Part shown: piece by piece, positions 42,256 to 52,105 of the stretch
Numbering within the stretch: the stretch's first letter is position 1
Layout: every line of letters starts with the position of its first letter
From: Chitinophaga dinghuensis
GTDB taxonomy: Bacteria; Bacteroidota; Bacteroidia; Chitinophagales; Chitinophagaceae
Assembly (NCBI RefSeq): GCF_003259435.1
Contig: NZ_QLMA01000001.1
Span: forward strand, 372,001 to 436,000
DNA: 64,000 nucleotides
Reading direction: 5' to 3'
Made by a program: the position numbers and the translations under genes
The notes under the pieces: model-generated
What the model was told of the DNA's origin: nothing
The model's input: only the letters and a program-made list of their open reading frames with translations
Databases searched by the model: none

Positions 42256-45200
42256 TTACAAGTCAAGATTTAACCCTACTGCATATTTGCGCTGATATGG
42301 ATAAGCCCATCCATAGCCGTCAATAATAGATTCCGGATCTACGTATTTTTTAATAGCGGAGAATTCGAAGATATTTTCTCCACTAACGAAGAAGCGTAAA
42401 CGATTAATGTGGTAGCGTTTTGTGATGGAAGCAGGTACTGTATAACCCAGTGTAACGTTCTTGATGCGCAGATAAGCGGCACTTAACAGATATTTTGATT
42501 GCGGAATATCCAATCCTTTATGGTTATTGTTGTCGGCGAGCCAGGACTGTAATATCGGATAGTAGGAATTGGTATTGGCATCAGCGAGTCCAGCTTTGAT
42601 ATATGATTCGCTGTGTTTGGCGCGGGTGGCTTCATTATCGGCAGTAGCCCGGTAGTAGTCGAGGTTCCATGGATAGATATTCGCATAGGGTTGCTGGAAA
42701 GGGCCCCAGAACAGGTAATGATGCGGATAGTAATCCATTTTGGCGATACCCTGCATAAATACAGAGAGATCAATACCATTCCAGTTCATATCCAGGTTTA
42801 TACCGTAACGATAGTGTGGACTGGTATTACCGATTACTTTCAGGTCTTTGGGATCTTTTGCAGAAGTGCCCAGTTCTATTTTATGGTTGCCATCGAGGTC
42901 TTTGTATTTAGGCCAGCCTTCTTTGATTTCCAGCGCGCCCCATGGAACGATGGCGGATTCGTCCAGTGATTTGATGTCGTTCTTGTCTTTGAAGTAGCCG
43001 TCATTGGTCAGGCCCCAGATTTCGCCGAAAGTTTTTCCATCCCAGTAATTGCCACTGAATAGTTGTTGGTCATTTTTGTAATGTGTGATAATTGTTTTGT
43101 CGTCAGACAATGTCACTTTGATACCGAAGTTGAATGGTTTACCGGCGACTTTAAAATCATTGCGGTAAGCGGCGGAGAGTTCCCATCCGCGGGTGGATAA
43201 ATCGGCCGCATTTCTCAGCGGGGCGCCGGTGCCGAGTACGGCAGGGAGTTCCTGGCCGGGAGCGAGCATGCCGGTGGTATTGCGGATAAAGTAGTCGAAT
43301 GAAGCCTGGAATCTGTTTTCCAGCAGGCCAATGTCGGTACCCACATTGGTAGTGGTTACTTTTTCCCAGGTGTAGGTAGATGGATCAATTTTCAACAGAG
43401 GCGCACCTGAGATTACTGTTTGATTAAAGTTACCGTCTATCAGGTAGCCGGAGTTGGAGGTAGGTAGTTGTTGCAGGTATCCGAAGTAGGATACATTCTG
43501 GTTGCCCAGACTACCGTATGAACCTCTGAATTTGAGTACAGAGATCAATGGTATTTTTTTAATGAATGCTTCTTCGCTGGCTATCCATGCCGCAGATACG
43601 GAGGGGAAGAGTCCTACGCGGTTGCTGGATGGGAATCGGGAAGATGCGTCGTAACGGCCATTGGCTTCGATGATGTATCGGTCTTTAAAAGTATAGTTGA
43701 TACGTCCAAAGAGGCTTCTGATGGCGTAGGAAGCGTAAGTGCCTGTGGCGGAGGCATCGCCGCTGGTAAGTTTTATATATGGTAATGATGGGGAGATGAT
43801 ATTTTTCTTATTGGCCGAGATGTCCTGGGATTCATAGCTTTCCTGGTTGTAACCTGCAAGCAATGTGAAAGCATGATTCCTGGCGATCGTTTTATGATAG
43901 TTGGCATACAGGTCGAAAACATCGTGTCTCACAAAAACATTTTCTTCTGTTACAGCGCTACTACCTTCCTGGCGAACATCCTTGGGGCCATAACCGATTT
44001 TGTACATGTTCTGGTCTACATGGTATTTCCATAATTCGCGTTGGAAGCTGGCGTCTCCGGTGATTTGCAGATCATTGTTCAGGAATGAGCCAACGCCTTT
44101 GATAACATCCTGGAAACCGAAGCGGGTGGCAACATTGCGGCCGCCGTCTACCAGTTGAGCAGCGAGGCGTCCTGCGCCGGAATTGCCCCAGGTACCATCA
44201 GGATTTACGGCCACCTGCGTAGGTTGGAGATAGTATACATCCGTGATATTGTAGGTAGGGCCGTCTGCCTTGGTTTGATAAATACTCAGGTTATTATCTA
44301 CTTGTAACCAGCTAATTGGTTTCAGGTTGATTTTTGCGCGCATGCCGGTTCTGTTCCATTCATCTTTCGCTAATCTGTTCAGGCCATTTTCTTTGGTATA
44401 GTCGGCAGACAGCAGATAAGTAACGGGCATTTTCTTAGCTGTTTCAGCGCTACCGCTGAGGGAGATGCTATGATATTGGGAAGGATTGGTTTTGCTGAAG
44501 AAATAGTCATTCCAGTTATTGCTGCCCATATAAGCCCATTTTGTGGGATCGTTGGGGTCGATGCGGGTATCTGGGAGGGAGGGATTTTCTGATCTTTCTT
44601 TAGCCCATTTATAGTATTCGTCGGAATAGTTTACATAGTCCCATGGCGTGTTGTCTGTAGACGTTTCCAGCACGCGGGAATAGATGTAAGGATCGGTAAC
44701 GGGGGTAGGTAATATGGTACGGCGTGATTTTGCAAAATAGTTGTTATAGCTGAGCGTTTGTTTACCGCCGGCAGTACCTTGTTTGGTAGTGATGAGGATA
44801 ACGCCAAAAGAGGCCCTCGCGCCGTATATGGCTGCGGAAGCGGCATCTCTGAGAACAGATATAGAAGCGATATCGGCGGGATTGAGGCGCATCATATCTT
44901 CTGTAGCAGAAGCGATACCATCAATGATAATCAATGGCGGTACGGTACCGTTGCTACCGGCGATGGTTGCGATGCCGCGGATATTGATATTAGGTACCTG
45001 GCCGGGTTTACCTCCGGCATAGCTGATATTCAGGCCGGGGCTCAGACCTTGGAGTCCTTGCATGACGTTGGCGATAGGTCGTTCGGCCAGTTGTTTACCG
45101 GCGATTTGATCAATGGCGCCTGTTACGTTAATTTTTTTCTGCGTACCGTATCCCACAACGATGACTTCTTCCATGGAGTTCCTGGAAGGTTCCAGTGTAA

Positions 45201-45786
45201 TGGTGATTTTATCGCGGCCATTCACGGCAACTTCCTGTTGATCGAAGCCTACGTAAGTGAGTTGTAGTATAGCATTTTCGGGAACCTTTAAGTCGAAGTT
45301 TCCTTTCTCATTTGTAACGGTACCGATGCTGGTATTTTTTATGCGTACGCTTACACCGGGCAGGGATTCTCCTGCGGGGTTTACTACATGTCCTTTCACG
45401 AGGATGTCGTTGCTGACCGTATTGGCGGGGGCAATAACGATCAGTTTATCGGACATTTTTCTGAAGCGGAGGGAGGTATGGTCCAGGATTTTATCCAGGA
45501 CCGCATCGATGCTCCAGTCTTTGGCATCCAGTGTTATTTTATGATTGGCAGGCAGGTTGTCGTCGTTGTAAACAAACCGGTAATGGCTGTTTTGCTCGAG
45601 GAGGGCCAGCGCCTTCTCCAGTTGCACCTGCGTGAGTTTTACTGTAATAGTAGATTGAGAATGCACAGCTGCACTTACGTGTAAGAATGCAACGGTGATC
45701 AGCAGCATTGAAAGCTTCATAAAAATTAACAGTTTATATAGCTTCCGACCTGGCGGAAGCCAATTGCCCACTGTACTTTTTTTCAT
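42256..45786 (-). CDS. SusC/RagA-type TonB-dependent transporter with signalling domain (system 1)
   Basis: An 1176-residue outer-membrane channel. After the signal peptide an STN domain follows (residues ~48-100: TITVKLTQVQLEKALALLEQ...), which contacts an anti-sigma factor, then a carboxypeptidase-like beta domain (VKGHVVNPAGESLPGVSVRIKNTSIGT), the TonB-type stretch EEVIVVGYGTQKK, the plug (GVIL I TTKQG region) and a 22-strand barrel ending in VGLNLDL. The STN domain fits the neighbouring FecR/sigma pair: substrate binding outside would trigger transcription inside. The substrate cannot be read; no glycoside hydrolase is linked. Confidence 0.95.
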   Translation of the reverse strand: MKKSTVGNWLPPGRKLYKLLIFMKLSMLLITVAFLHVSAAVHSQSTITVKLTQVQLEKALALLEQNSHYRFVYNDDNLPANHKITLDAKDWSIDAVLDKILDHTSLRFRKMSDKLIVIAPANTVSNDILVKGHVVNPAGESLPGVSVRIKNTSIGTVTNEKGNFDLKVPENAILQLTYVGFDQQEVAVNGRDKITITLEPSRNSMEEVIVVGYGTQKKINVTGAIDQIAGKQLAERPIANVMQGLQGLSPGLNISYAGGKPGQVPNINIRGIATIAGSNGTVPPLIIIDGIASATEDMMRLNPADIASISVLRDAASAAIYGARASFGVILITTKQGTAGGKQTLSYNNYFAKSRRTILPTPVTDPYIYSRVLETSTDNTPWDYVNYSDEYYKWAKERSENPSLPDTRIDPNDPTKWAYMGSNNWNDYFFSKTNPSQYHSISLSGSAETAKKMPVTYLLSADYTKENGLNRLAKDEWNRTGMRAKINLKPISWLQVDNNLSIYQTKADGPTYNITDVYYLQPTQVAVNPDGTWGNSGAGRLAAQLVDGGRNVATRFGFQDVIKGVGSFLNNDLQITGDASFQRELWKYHVDQNMYKIGYGPKDVRQEGSSAVTEENVFVRHDVFDLYANYHKTIARNHAFTLLAGYNQESYESQDISANKKNIISPSLPYIKLTSGDASATGTYASYAIRSLFGRINYTFKDRYIIEANGRYDASSRFPSSNRVGLFPSVSAAWIASEEAFIKKIPLISVLKFRGSYGSLGNQNVSYFGYLQQLPTSNSGYLIDGNFNQTVISGAPLLKIDPSTYTWEKVTTTNVGTDIGLLENRFQASFDYFIRNTTGMLAPGQELPAVLGTGAPLRNAADLSTRGWELSAAYRNDFKVAGKPFNFGIKVTLSDDKTIITHYKNDQQLFSGNYWDGKTFGEIWGLTNDGYFKDKNDIKSLDESAIVPWGALEIKEGWPKYKDLDGNHKIELGTSAKDPKDLKVIGNTSPHYRYGINLDMNWNGIDLSVFMQGIAKMDYYPHHYLFWGPFQQPYANIYPWNLDYYRATADNEATRAKHSESYIKAGLADANTNSYYPILQSWLADNNNHKGLDIPQSKYLLSAAYLRIKNVTLGYTVPASITKRYHINRLRFFVSGENIFEFSAIKKYVDPESIIDGYGWAYPYQRKYAVGLNLDL

Positions 45787-45977
45787 ACATTTGTTTTGTT
45801 GGTTAATAAATTGTTGATGGAAAGTTTACCCAATACGATGCCGTTAACCGATATTTATGCGGGGAATGGTGCGAACATTTCCCGTTTTTTTTCGGTTACT
45901 AGCTAAATCCTTTTTGCAATAAAGTTTTAGAAATTACTGTCTGTTCAGGCTATTGTTTTTTTAGGTGAATAGAATAG

Positions 45978-47033
45978 TTATTTAATCCAGATTTTTCCAG
46001 TACTGTCTTTCTCCCAGGTAAAGGAGCGTGTATTCTCCAATGCGTTCAGCACTTGCTCCAGGCTTTCTCTTTCAAATACGCCGGTGAAGTAAAAATTCCG
46101 TTTATTATCATCGCGGAAATCTATTTCGATGCCATACCATTGTTCCAGCATGGCGGCTACTTTTTCCAGTTTCAGGTGTTTGAATGCCAGTTTATTTTGT
46201 ACCCAGGCGGTTTCGGTGAAGATGCTATCCTGTACCAATGCCAGCTTACTTTTTTGCGGTACCGGCGTTGGAGCGGCGGATGTAGTTTGCTGCATGGCGG
46301 CGTTCACAGGGACCGTCAGCTTTTCGTTGGGCCGGAGAGCAACCACCTGCCGGGAATCATTGTTCATCACTACTTCTACAGCGCCCTGCACGAGAGAGGT
46401 CACTGCACTGTCTTCTGTTGGATAGGCTCTCACATTAAAGGAGGTACCTAATACGTGTACATGAAATGTTTTGGTATGTACGTGGAATGGTCTTTCGGCG
46501 TCGCCGGTCACCACAAAAAATGCTTCCCCTTCAAGGGTTACTTCTCTTGGTTTATGCGGTTCGAAATGTTCCGGATAATTTAGTTTGCTTCCAGCGTTTA
46601 ACCATACCCGTGAGCCATCCGGTAATATTATTTGTGAGCGCGTCCGTTTGGAAGTGACCAGTTGTGCCAGTGGGACAGGGGCTTTTGTTGGTTTGGAATG
46701 GAAGAAGTACATACCCATCGTTACCAATACTAATATGCTGGCGGCTATACCTGCATACAGTTTCCAGATTTTTCGTGGCGCCGTTGTTGCTGGTACTGGT
46801 TCCCGCACTTCGATTGCCTGTTGTAACCGAAGCTGGTGTTTTTCCAGTAGTTGCTCTACCTGAGCATGACTATATGAATTTTTGGCGGACTTCCAGTTTT
46901 GTGCAAATACCTCGCGTATATGCGCGGCATTGGGGTCCTGCAGCAACAGTTGTTGCAGGGCCGTAGCTTCTTCTTTCGAAAGTTCACCGGCCATTTCGCG
47001 TGCGAGTAATGTGTAGAGATTTTCCTGGTCCAT
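45978..47033 (-). CDS. FecR family anti-sigma factor (system 1)
   Basis: A 351-residue inner-membrane anti-sigma factor from ATG 47033 (MDQENLYTLLAREMAG). The N-terminal cytoplasmic part is an anti-sigma helix region; one membrane helix follows (IWKLYAGIAASILVLVTMGMYFF), then the periplasmic FecR domain (VTSKRTRSQIILPDGSRVWLNAGSKLNYPEHF, noted by its start and end) and a C-terminal STN-like domain (KLEKVAAMLEQWYGIEIDF). The open frame reaches 47189, but the added residues show no family similarity. It lies between the sigma gene and SusC and should pass the signal from SusC to the ECF sigma factor. Confidence 0.92.
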   Translation of the reverse strand: MDQENLYTLLAREMAGELSKEEATALQQLLLQDPNAAHIREVFAQNWKSAKNSYSHAQVEQLLEKHQLRLQQAIEVREPVPATTAPRKIWKLYAGIAASILVLVTMGMYFFHSKPTKAPVPLAQLVTSKRTRSQIILPDGSRVWLNAGSKLNYPEHFEPHKPREVTLEGEAFFVVTGDAERPFHVHTKTFHVHVLGTSFNVRAYPTEDSAVTSLVQGAVEVVMNNDSRQVVALRPNEKLTVPVNAAMQQTTSAAPTPVPQKSKLALVQDSIFTETAWVQNKLAFKHLKLEKVAAMLEQWYGIEIDFRDDNKRNFYFTGVFERESLEQVLNALENTRSFTWEKDSTGKIWIK

Positions 47034-47151
47034 AGTTAGAGATAAGAGACAAAATATACTGCCCTTTTGGGGTTTGTAATAATTATTTGACTCTCCCTTA
47101 CAAGAAGGACAAGTAAAAGGGTAAAAACTCCCTAAAGAGAATTGAAAAAAA

Positions 47152-47745
47152 TCAGGAATCGATGCGGAGAAAGCTTTGCACGATTTCATTCGACAGGTCG
47201 AAACGAATTACCTGGGATATTTTTTTAACAGCAATAGTAAGTTGAGCGTCCACGGTTTTGGTGGAAATATTCAATAGAATGGCTACTTCCCGGTAACTGA
47301 GGCCATCATGTTTGATTAAACGGAATATCAGCTGGCAACGGGTGGGCAGGGAACGAATGGCCTTTTCTATTTTCTGGGCAACTTCTGCAGATACCATTCC
47401 GTTTTCGGCATCGGGTGCTATGGACAGCATATCCAGATTGATATGATCCAATGATCTGTGCTGATGTTTCTTTTGTTGTGCTAAAGTATTAAGGGAAAGA
47501 TTTTTGGTGCTGACATACAGATATACTACCGGATTGTCTACATGTGACAAATCATTTCGTTTCTGCCACAACGTGATAAACACATCCGACACAATTTCTT
47601 CTGCCAGATGAAAGGAAGATACAATGGATGCAGAAAAATGAATCAACCGGGCACAAAGCGCTATGTATAATTCATTGTACGCCTGAATATCGTTCTCATA
47701 GCAGACCCTTTGAAAAAGCGATTGTATCTGCTTATCTTTTCCCAT
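47152..47745 (-). CDS. ECF-type RNA polymerase sigma factor (system 1)
   Basis: A 197-residue ECF sigma-70 factor. Region 2 reads HLAEEIVSDVFITLWQKRNDL (core and -10 binding), and region 4 holds LPTRCQLIFRLIKHDGLSYREVAILLNISTKTVDAQLT with the helix-turn-helix for the -35-like element; the intervening linker is long and polar. A TACTTTTG -7 box lies on the minus strand just upstream (47757 to 47750), so the housekeeping sigma may transcribe it. It should activate the FecR, SusC, SusD and phosphoesterase genes that follow. Confidence 0.93.
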   Translation of the reverse strand: MGKDKQIQSLFQRVCYENDIQAYNELYIALCARLIHFSASIVSSFHLAEEIVSDVFITLWQKRNDLSHVDNPVVYLYVSTKNLSLNTLAQQKKHQHRSLDHINLDMLSIAPDAENGMVSAEVAQKIEKAIRSLPTRCQLIFRLIKHDGLSYREVAILLNISTKTVDAQLTIAVKKISQVIRFDLSNEIVQSFLRIDS

Positions 47746-48060
47746 TGCGCAAAAGTATATTAATCGGAATAAGTCTTTTATTAAGAGTTTGTTACGATTT
47801 TGGTTGGACGTATATCGCTGTTATTGCAATATATACATTTTTTTGAATCTCGTGTATACACTGCTGTTATATGGCTGTTTGTGTTTATGTAAAATTCATT
47901 GCAGGATACTCGTTATAGTAGTGGGGGCAATGAAGTGGTGTTTATTGTTCAATTTTGATGCATCTTCGTCCGTAAATGGACAGGGTTTATTCTATTTGTA
48001 TTTGATAGTCAATGTATTATATACTGGCATCCTATTCGGGATGATCATCAAAAAAAATTT
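47746..48060. other. Divergent intergenic region
   Basis: It separates the minus-strand sigma gene from the plus-strand ABC permease. The sigma promoter (-7 at 47757-47750) is at its left end. A 91-codon hydrophobic open frame (47789-48064) overlaps the permease start by the bases ATGA; it has no recognisable family and is not called as a gene. Confidence 0.5.
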
Positions 48061-50436
48061 ATGATTCGCAATTATCTGAAATCGGCATGGCGGAATTGCA
48101 AGTCCAATCCCGGATATACTTTATTGAATGTAGCTGGACTAGCTATTGGGATGACGGTTTCATTGATAATTGGCCTTTGGGCCTGGCATCAGTATACCTA
48201 TGATCGGTTTCTGCCTGGATATGAAAATATTTATCAGGTGAAGTCCAATTATGTGGATAATGAGGGACAGAAGCATGGGATGGCCCAAACATCTCTGCCA
48301 TTGGCTACCGCCATGAAGACGGAGGTGCCGGGAGTAGAGCGGGCGGCCATCACCGACTGGTTTTCTGCGAAAGGAATTCTAGTAGGAGACCGGAAATACA
48401 TATTGAAAGGAGGAGCGGTAGAACCGGAGTTTCTTGATATTTTTCATTATCAGGTGATCCGTGGAGACGCGGGTTTGTTGAAAACACCCAATAATATCCT
48501 GCTTACGCAGTCTACAGCAAAAGCCCTCTTTGGCAATGAAGATCCAATCAATAAGATCGTTCGACTAGAGAATCAGCAGGATCTGCGTGTGGCGGCTATA
48601 CTGGCTGACGTTCCGGATAATGCCACTATTAAATTTGATTTTCTTTTTCCATTCCGAAATCTGGAAATGCAAAGTCAGGGTCAATGGATACAGGGTATTC
48701 GCAACGACTGGCAGAATAATTCCTTTCAGTGTTTTATTAAACTGGCTCCGGGAGTGAATTTGGCCGGGGTGGAAAAGAAAGCAAGCGATCTGATTTATGC
48801 TCACGTTCCGGCTACGCATTTGAGTGCCATGTTGCATCCATTAACGCAGTGGCATCTCTACGACAAAATTGAAAATGGAAAAGTGGTAGGCGGATTTATA
48901 GCTTATGTGCGGATGTTTATCATCATCGGATTACTTATTCTTCTGATTGCCTGTATCAATTTTGTGAATTTGTCCACTGCCATGGCCGATAAACGGGCGA
49001 AGGAAGTAGGAGTTCGAAAAGCAATCGGGTCTTCGCGGAGTAGTCTGGTAATGCAATTCATGATACAGTCGTTCATGTTGACAGCTATCGCAGCTGTATT
49101 GAGTATAGGGATGTTGTTTGTCATCATGCCATTTTTTAATGCCATGGTGGGCGCATCTATTCAGCTGCCATATCAACAGCCATTTGCCTGGATGACATTG
49201 GCGTTATTCATTTTGATCGTAACGATATTGGCGGGTAGCCGGCCGGCGTTTTTGTTGTCGGGTTTCCGTCCGGTGGTAGTATTGAAGGGAGGAAAGCAGC
49301 ATAACAAATCGGGAGGCATGATGCGGGCAATGATCATTGTGCAGTTTGCCGCTTCTGTAGCATTAATCATCGCAACTATAGTTATCTATCAACAGATACA
49401 ATATGGAAAGTCGAGACCTACAGGATATAATGCCACCGGCTTGGTATCTACAGAGATGACTGTAGATCTGGATCATAGTTTTCCTGCGCTGAAAAATGAA
49501 CTGTTAGCGTCCGGAGCGGTGACATCGGTAACGGCTGCACGAAGTGCGATAACAGATGTATATTCTCATGGCGTTATCAACCAGTGGGAGGGCAAGACGG
49601 GAGGGCCATCTTCCTTTATCAACGTTGTCAATATGTCTGTGCTGGAAGATTATTTTCATACGATTGATATGCCTATTAAAGAAGGTCGTGATTTTTATCA
49701 AACGATGGCGGCTGATTCTGGGATGGTCATTGTAAATGAGGCTGCCGTGAAGAAAATGAATTTGCAGCATCCGATAGGGCAGGTGATCGTTTTTAATGGT
49801 AAGTTGCGTCTTACCATTGTAGGTGTGGCGAAGGATGTATTGATGGAATCGCCGTTTACACCTACAGAACCGACTGTATTCCTGCATGAAAAAAGCAATG
49901 GCAGCATCATTTATCGTCTGAACAGCCAGATTCCAACGCAGGAATCGCTGGCAAAGATAGCGGCTATCTTCTCCCGTTACAATCCTGCATATCCATTTGA
50001 ATATACATTTGCAGATGTGGCCTATGAACAGAAGTTTAAGATGGAAGTGCTGACAGGTAAGCTGGCAGGGATTTTTGCGGTCCTTGCTATTTTGGTATCC
50101 TGTTTTGGGTTATTGGGGCTTGCGGCTTTCTCTGCTTCCAGGAGAACGCGAGAGATTGCCATTCGCAAGGTGATGGGCGCTTCCACGATGCATCTGTGGT
50201 TATTACTTAGCCGGCAGTTTTTGTTGCTGGTGACGGTAGGAAGCGCGATTGCTATTCCGCTGGCATGGATGATATTACAATCCTGGTTGGAACAGTATGA
50301 TTATCGTATTCAGATATCGCCGATTGTTTTCGTATATGCTTTTCTGTTAGTAATGTTAGTAACCCTTTGTACGATTAGTTATCAGGCCATAAAAACGGCC
50401 ATTTTGAATCCTGCTCACAGTCTCAAGTCCGAATAG
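48061..50436 (+). CDS. ABC transporter permease, MacB/FtsX type
   Basis: A 791-residue membrane protein with the architecture of two MacB-type units: an N-terminal helix (NVAGLAIGMTVSLIIGLWAW), a large periplasmic domain, a three-helix FtsX block (near residues 280-410, with MADKRAKEVGVRKAIGSSRSSLVMQF), a second periplasmic domain and a C-terminal FtsX block (residues ~675-790, ASRRTREIAIRKVMGAS). The repeated 'R.kEigvRKa.GAs' motif is the hallmark. No ATPase gene is adjacent, so it must pair with an ATPase from elsewhere, which is usual for this large Bacteroidota family. It may drive efflux or lipoprotein-related mechanotransmission. It ends at a terminator shared with pepD. Confidence 0.9.
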   Translation: MIRNYLKSAWRNCKSNPGYTLLNVAGLAIGMTVSLIIGLWAWHQYTYDRFLPGYENIYQVKSNYVDNEGQKHGMAQTSLPLATAMKTEVPGVERAAITDWFSAKGILVGDRKYILKGGAVEPEFLDIFHYQVIRGDAGLLKTPNNILLTQSTAKALFGNEDPINKIVRLENQQDLRVAAILADVPDNATIKFDFLFPFRNLEMQSQGQWIQGIRNDWQNNSFQCFIKLAPGVNLAGVEKKASDLIYAHVPATHLSAMLHPLTQWHLYDKIENGKVVGGFIAYVRMFIIIGLLILLIACINFVNLSTAMADKRAKEVGVRKAIGSSRSSLVMQFMIQSFMLTAIAAVLSIGMLFVIMPFFNAMVGASIQLPYQQPFAWMTLALFILIVTILAGSRPAFLLSGFRPVVVLKGGKQHNKSGGMMRAMIIVQFAASVALIIATIVIYQQIQYGKSRPTGYNATGLVSTEMTVDLDHSFPALKNELLASGAVTSVTAARSAITDVYSHGVINQWEGKTGGPSSFINVVNMSVLEDYFHTIDMPIKEGRDFYQTMAADSGMVIVNEAAVKKMNLQHPIGQVIVFNGKLRLTIVGVAKDVLMESPFTPTEPTVFLHEKSNGSIIYRLNSQIPTQESLAKIAAIFSRYNPAYPFEYTFADVAYEQKFKMEVLTGKLAGIFAVLAILVSCFGLLGLAAFSASRRTREIAIRKVMGASTMHLWLLLSRQFLLLVTVGSAIAIPLAWMILQSWLEQYDYRIQISPIVFVYAFLLVMLVTLCTISYQAIKTAILNPAHSLKSE

Positions 50437-50449
50437 TTGATTAAGAAAA

Positions 50450-50475
50450 AAGGCCGTCTCTTATGAGGCGGCCTT
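50450..50475. terminator. Terminator between convergent ABC permease and pepD
   Basis: AAGGCCGTCTC (50450-50460) pairs with GAGGCGGCCTT (50465-50475) around TTAT, with one G-T pair; A-rich to the left, T-rich to the right. Confidence 0.85.
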
Positions 50476-50479
50476 CATT

Positions 50480-51937
50480 TTATGCTTTGGCAGGTATTTC
50501 CTGTAATGTATGTGTCAATAGTTTGTAGAAACGTTCTACCGCTGAGATTTGCACTCTTTCATCCGGGGAGTGTGCATCCAGGATGGTAGGGCCGAAGGAG
50601 ATCATATCCATACCAGGCAGATGAGATCCGAGGATGCCGCATTCGAGTCCGGCATGAACGGCGCCTACTTCAGGTTCCTGGTTATATTGTTCCTTAAACA
50701 GTTTTGTCATTACCTGTAAGATGGCGGAGTCTTTATTCGGTTTCCAGCCGGGGTAGCCGCCTTCCTGATTAATAGTGCAACCTATATTTTCCAGTCCTGT
50801 TCTTACTGCGAAGGCAACATCTTCTTTGGTGCTGTCTACGCTGCTGCGTTGCAGGGACTGGGTGGTAAACGTACCATTTTTTGCAATGACGCGGGCCAGG
50901 TTGGTAGACGCTTCTACGAGTCCTGGTATTTCCGGGCTCATACGGAAAACGCCGTTTGGCAGTGCGTATAATGCCCTGGTGAGTTGGGCGAAATAGGCAG
51001 GTTCCATCATGATACCGGGATGGGTGGTGGAGGTGAATTCCACGGCCAGTTTAGGTTCTACCTGTTTGTATTCCTCTTTGATGGTTGTTTCGTAGTTGTT
51101 TACGAATTGGAGGAAGTCGGCTTCTTCTGATTTAGAGATGAGGATTTGGGCGGTGGATTCGCGTGGGATGGCGTTGCGGAGAGAACCGCCATCGAGCGAT
51201 ACCAGTTGGATATCGAAGACTTGTTGTGCTTTGTAGAGCAGTCGGTTCATCAGTTTATTGGCATTGCCGCGTCCTTTGTGGATATCCATTCCGGAGTGTC
51301 CGCCTTGTAAGCCTTTTACTTTCAGGATATAGGAGAGGAATCCTTCGCCGGCAGGGACTTCTTTATAAGTGCCGCTGGTATTGGTATCCAGGCCACCGGC
51401 GCATCCGATGGTGAAGGCATGTTCTTCTTCTGTATCCAGGTTGAGGAGGATGGTACCGCTGATATTGGCGGGGTCCAGGCTGATGGCGCCTGTCATACCG
51501 GTTTCTTCGTCGATGGTAAACAGTGCTTCAATGGCAGGATGTACCAGGGATTTATCTTCCAGGATGGCCATGATGGCAGCCACGCCAATCCCGTTATCAG
51601 CGCCGAGGGTAGTGCCTTTGGCTTTTACCCAGTCGCCCTCAATGAACATATTGATACCTTGTGTATCGAAGTCGAAATCGGTATCATTATTTTTCTGGTG
51701 CACCATATCGAGGTGTGATTGGAGCACTACTGTTTGTCTGTTTTCCATGCCGGGGCTGGCAGGTTTTTTAATGATGACGTTGCCGGTAGCGTCTTTGATT
51801 ACCGGAAGGCCTAGTTTCTCGCCGAATTTCATGACGAATTCAATTGCCGCGGCTTCTTTTTTAGAAGCTCTTGGAATTGCGTTCAGGTGGGCGAAGTTTG
51901 TCCACAGTGCCTGTGGCTGCAGTGTGTTCCATTCCAT
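50480..51937 (-). CDS. pepD: Aminoacyl-histidine dipeptidase (PepD, M20 family)
   Basis: A 485-residue zinc dipeptidase (beta-Ala-His and Xaa-His dipeptides) from ATG 51937, start MEWNTLQPQALWTNF. Metal ligands and catalytic residues of family M20 are visible: His in LQSHLDMVHQ, Asp in LGADNGIGVA, and the Glu-Glu pair in DEETGMTGA. The insert dimerisation domain (FLSYILKVKGLQGGHSGMDIHKGRGN, noted by its motif GGHSG) is typical of PepD. The frame stays open upstream to 52084, but those residues have no family similarity. It releases amino acids from imported peptides in the cytoplasm and sits between two nutrient-uptake systems. Confidence 0.93.
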   Translation of the reverse strand: MEWNTLQPQALWTNFAHLNAIPRASKKEAAAIEFVMKFGEKLGLPVIKDATGNVIIKKPASPGMENRQTVVLQSHLDMVHQKNNDTDFDFDTQGINMFIEGDWVKAKGTTLGADNGIGVAAIMAILEDKSLVHPAIEALFTIDEETGMTGAISLDPANISGTILLNLDTEEEHAFTIGCAGGLDTNTSGTYKEVPAGEGFLSYILKVKGLQGGHSGMDIHKGRGNANKLMNRLLYKAQQVFDIQLVSLDGGSLRNAIPRESTAQILISKSEEADFLQFVNNYETTIKEEYKQVEPKLAVEFTSTTHPGIMMEPAYFAQLTRALYALPNGVFRMSPEIPGLVEASTNLARVIAKNGTFTTQSLQRSSVDSTKEDVAFAVRTGLENIGCTINQEGGYPGWKPNKDSAILQVMTKLFKEQYNQEPEVGAVHAGLECGILGSHLPGMDMISFGPTILDAHSPDERVQISAVERFYKLLTHTLQEIPAKA

Positions 51938-52105
51938 TGTTGTAACGATTTTAGGGCATATTTCAAGGGGAAATATGCCCGTCCAATTTAGTAAATAATG
52001 AAACGGTGGGAGTATATATTTTTTAGGCGGACCTAGGATGTGTCTGGCGGGGCTTTTTGATTTTAATTTATATATTTGGAGCAATCCGTCCTAGTTATTT
52101 AAATT

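Noticed and set aside
47789..48064. Hydrophobic 91-codon frame overlapping the ABC permease start by ATGA
   Set aside because: No known family, unusual composition and no promoter seen; the overlap alone is not enough.
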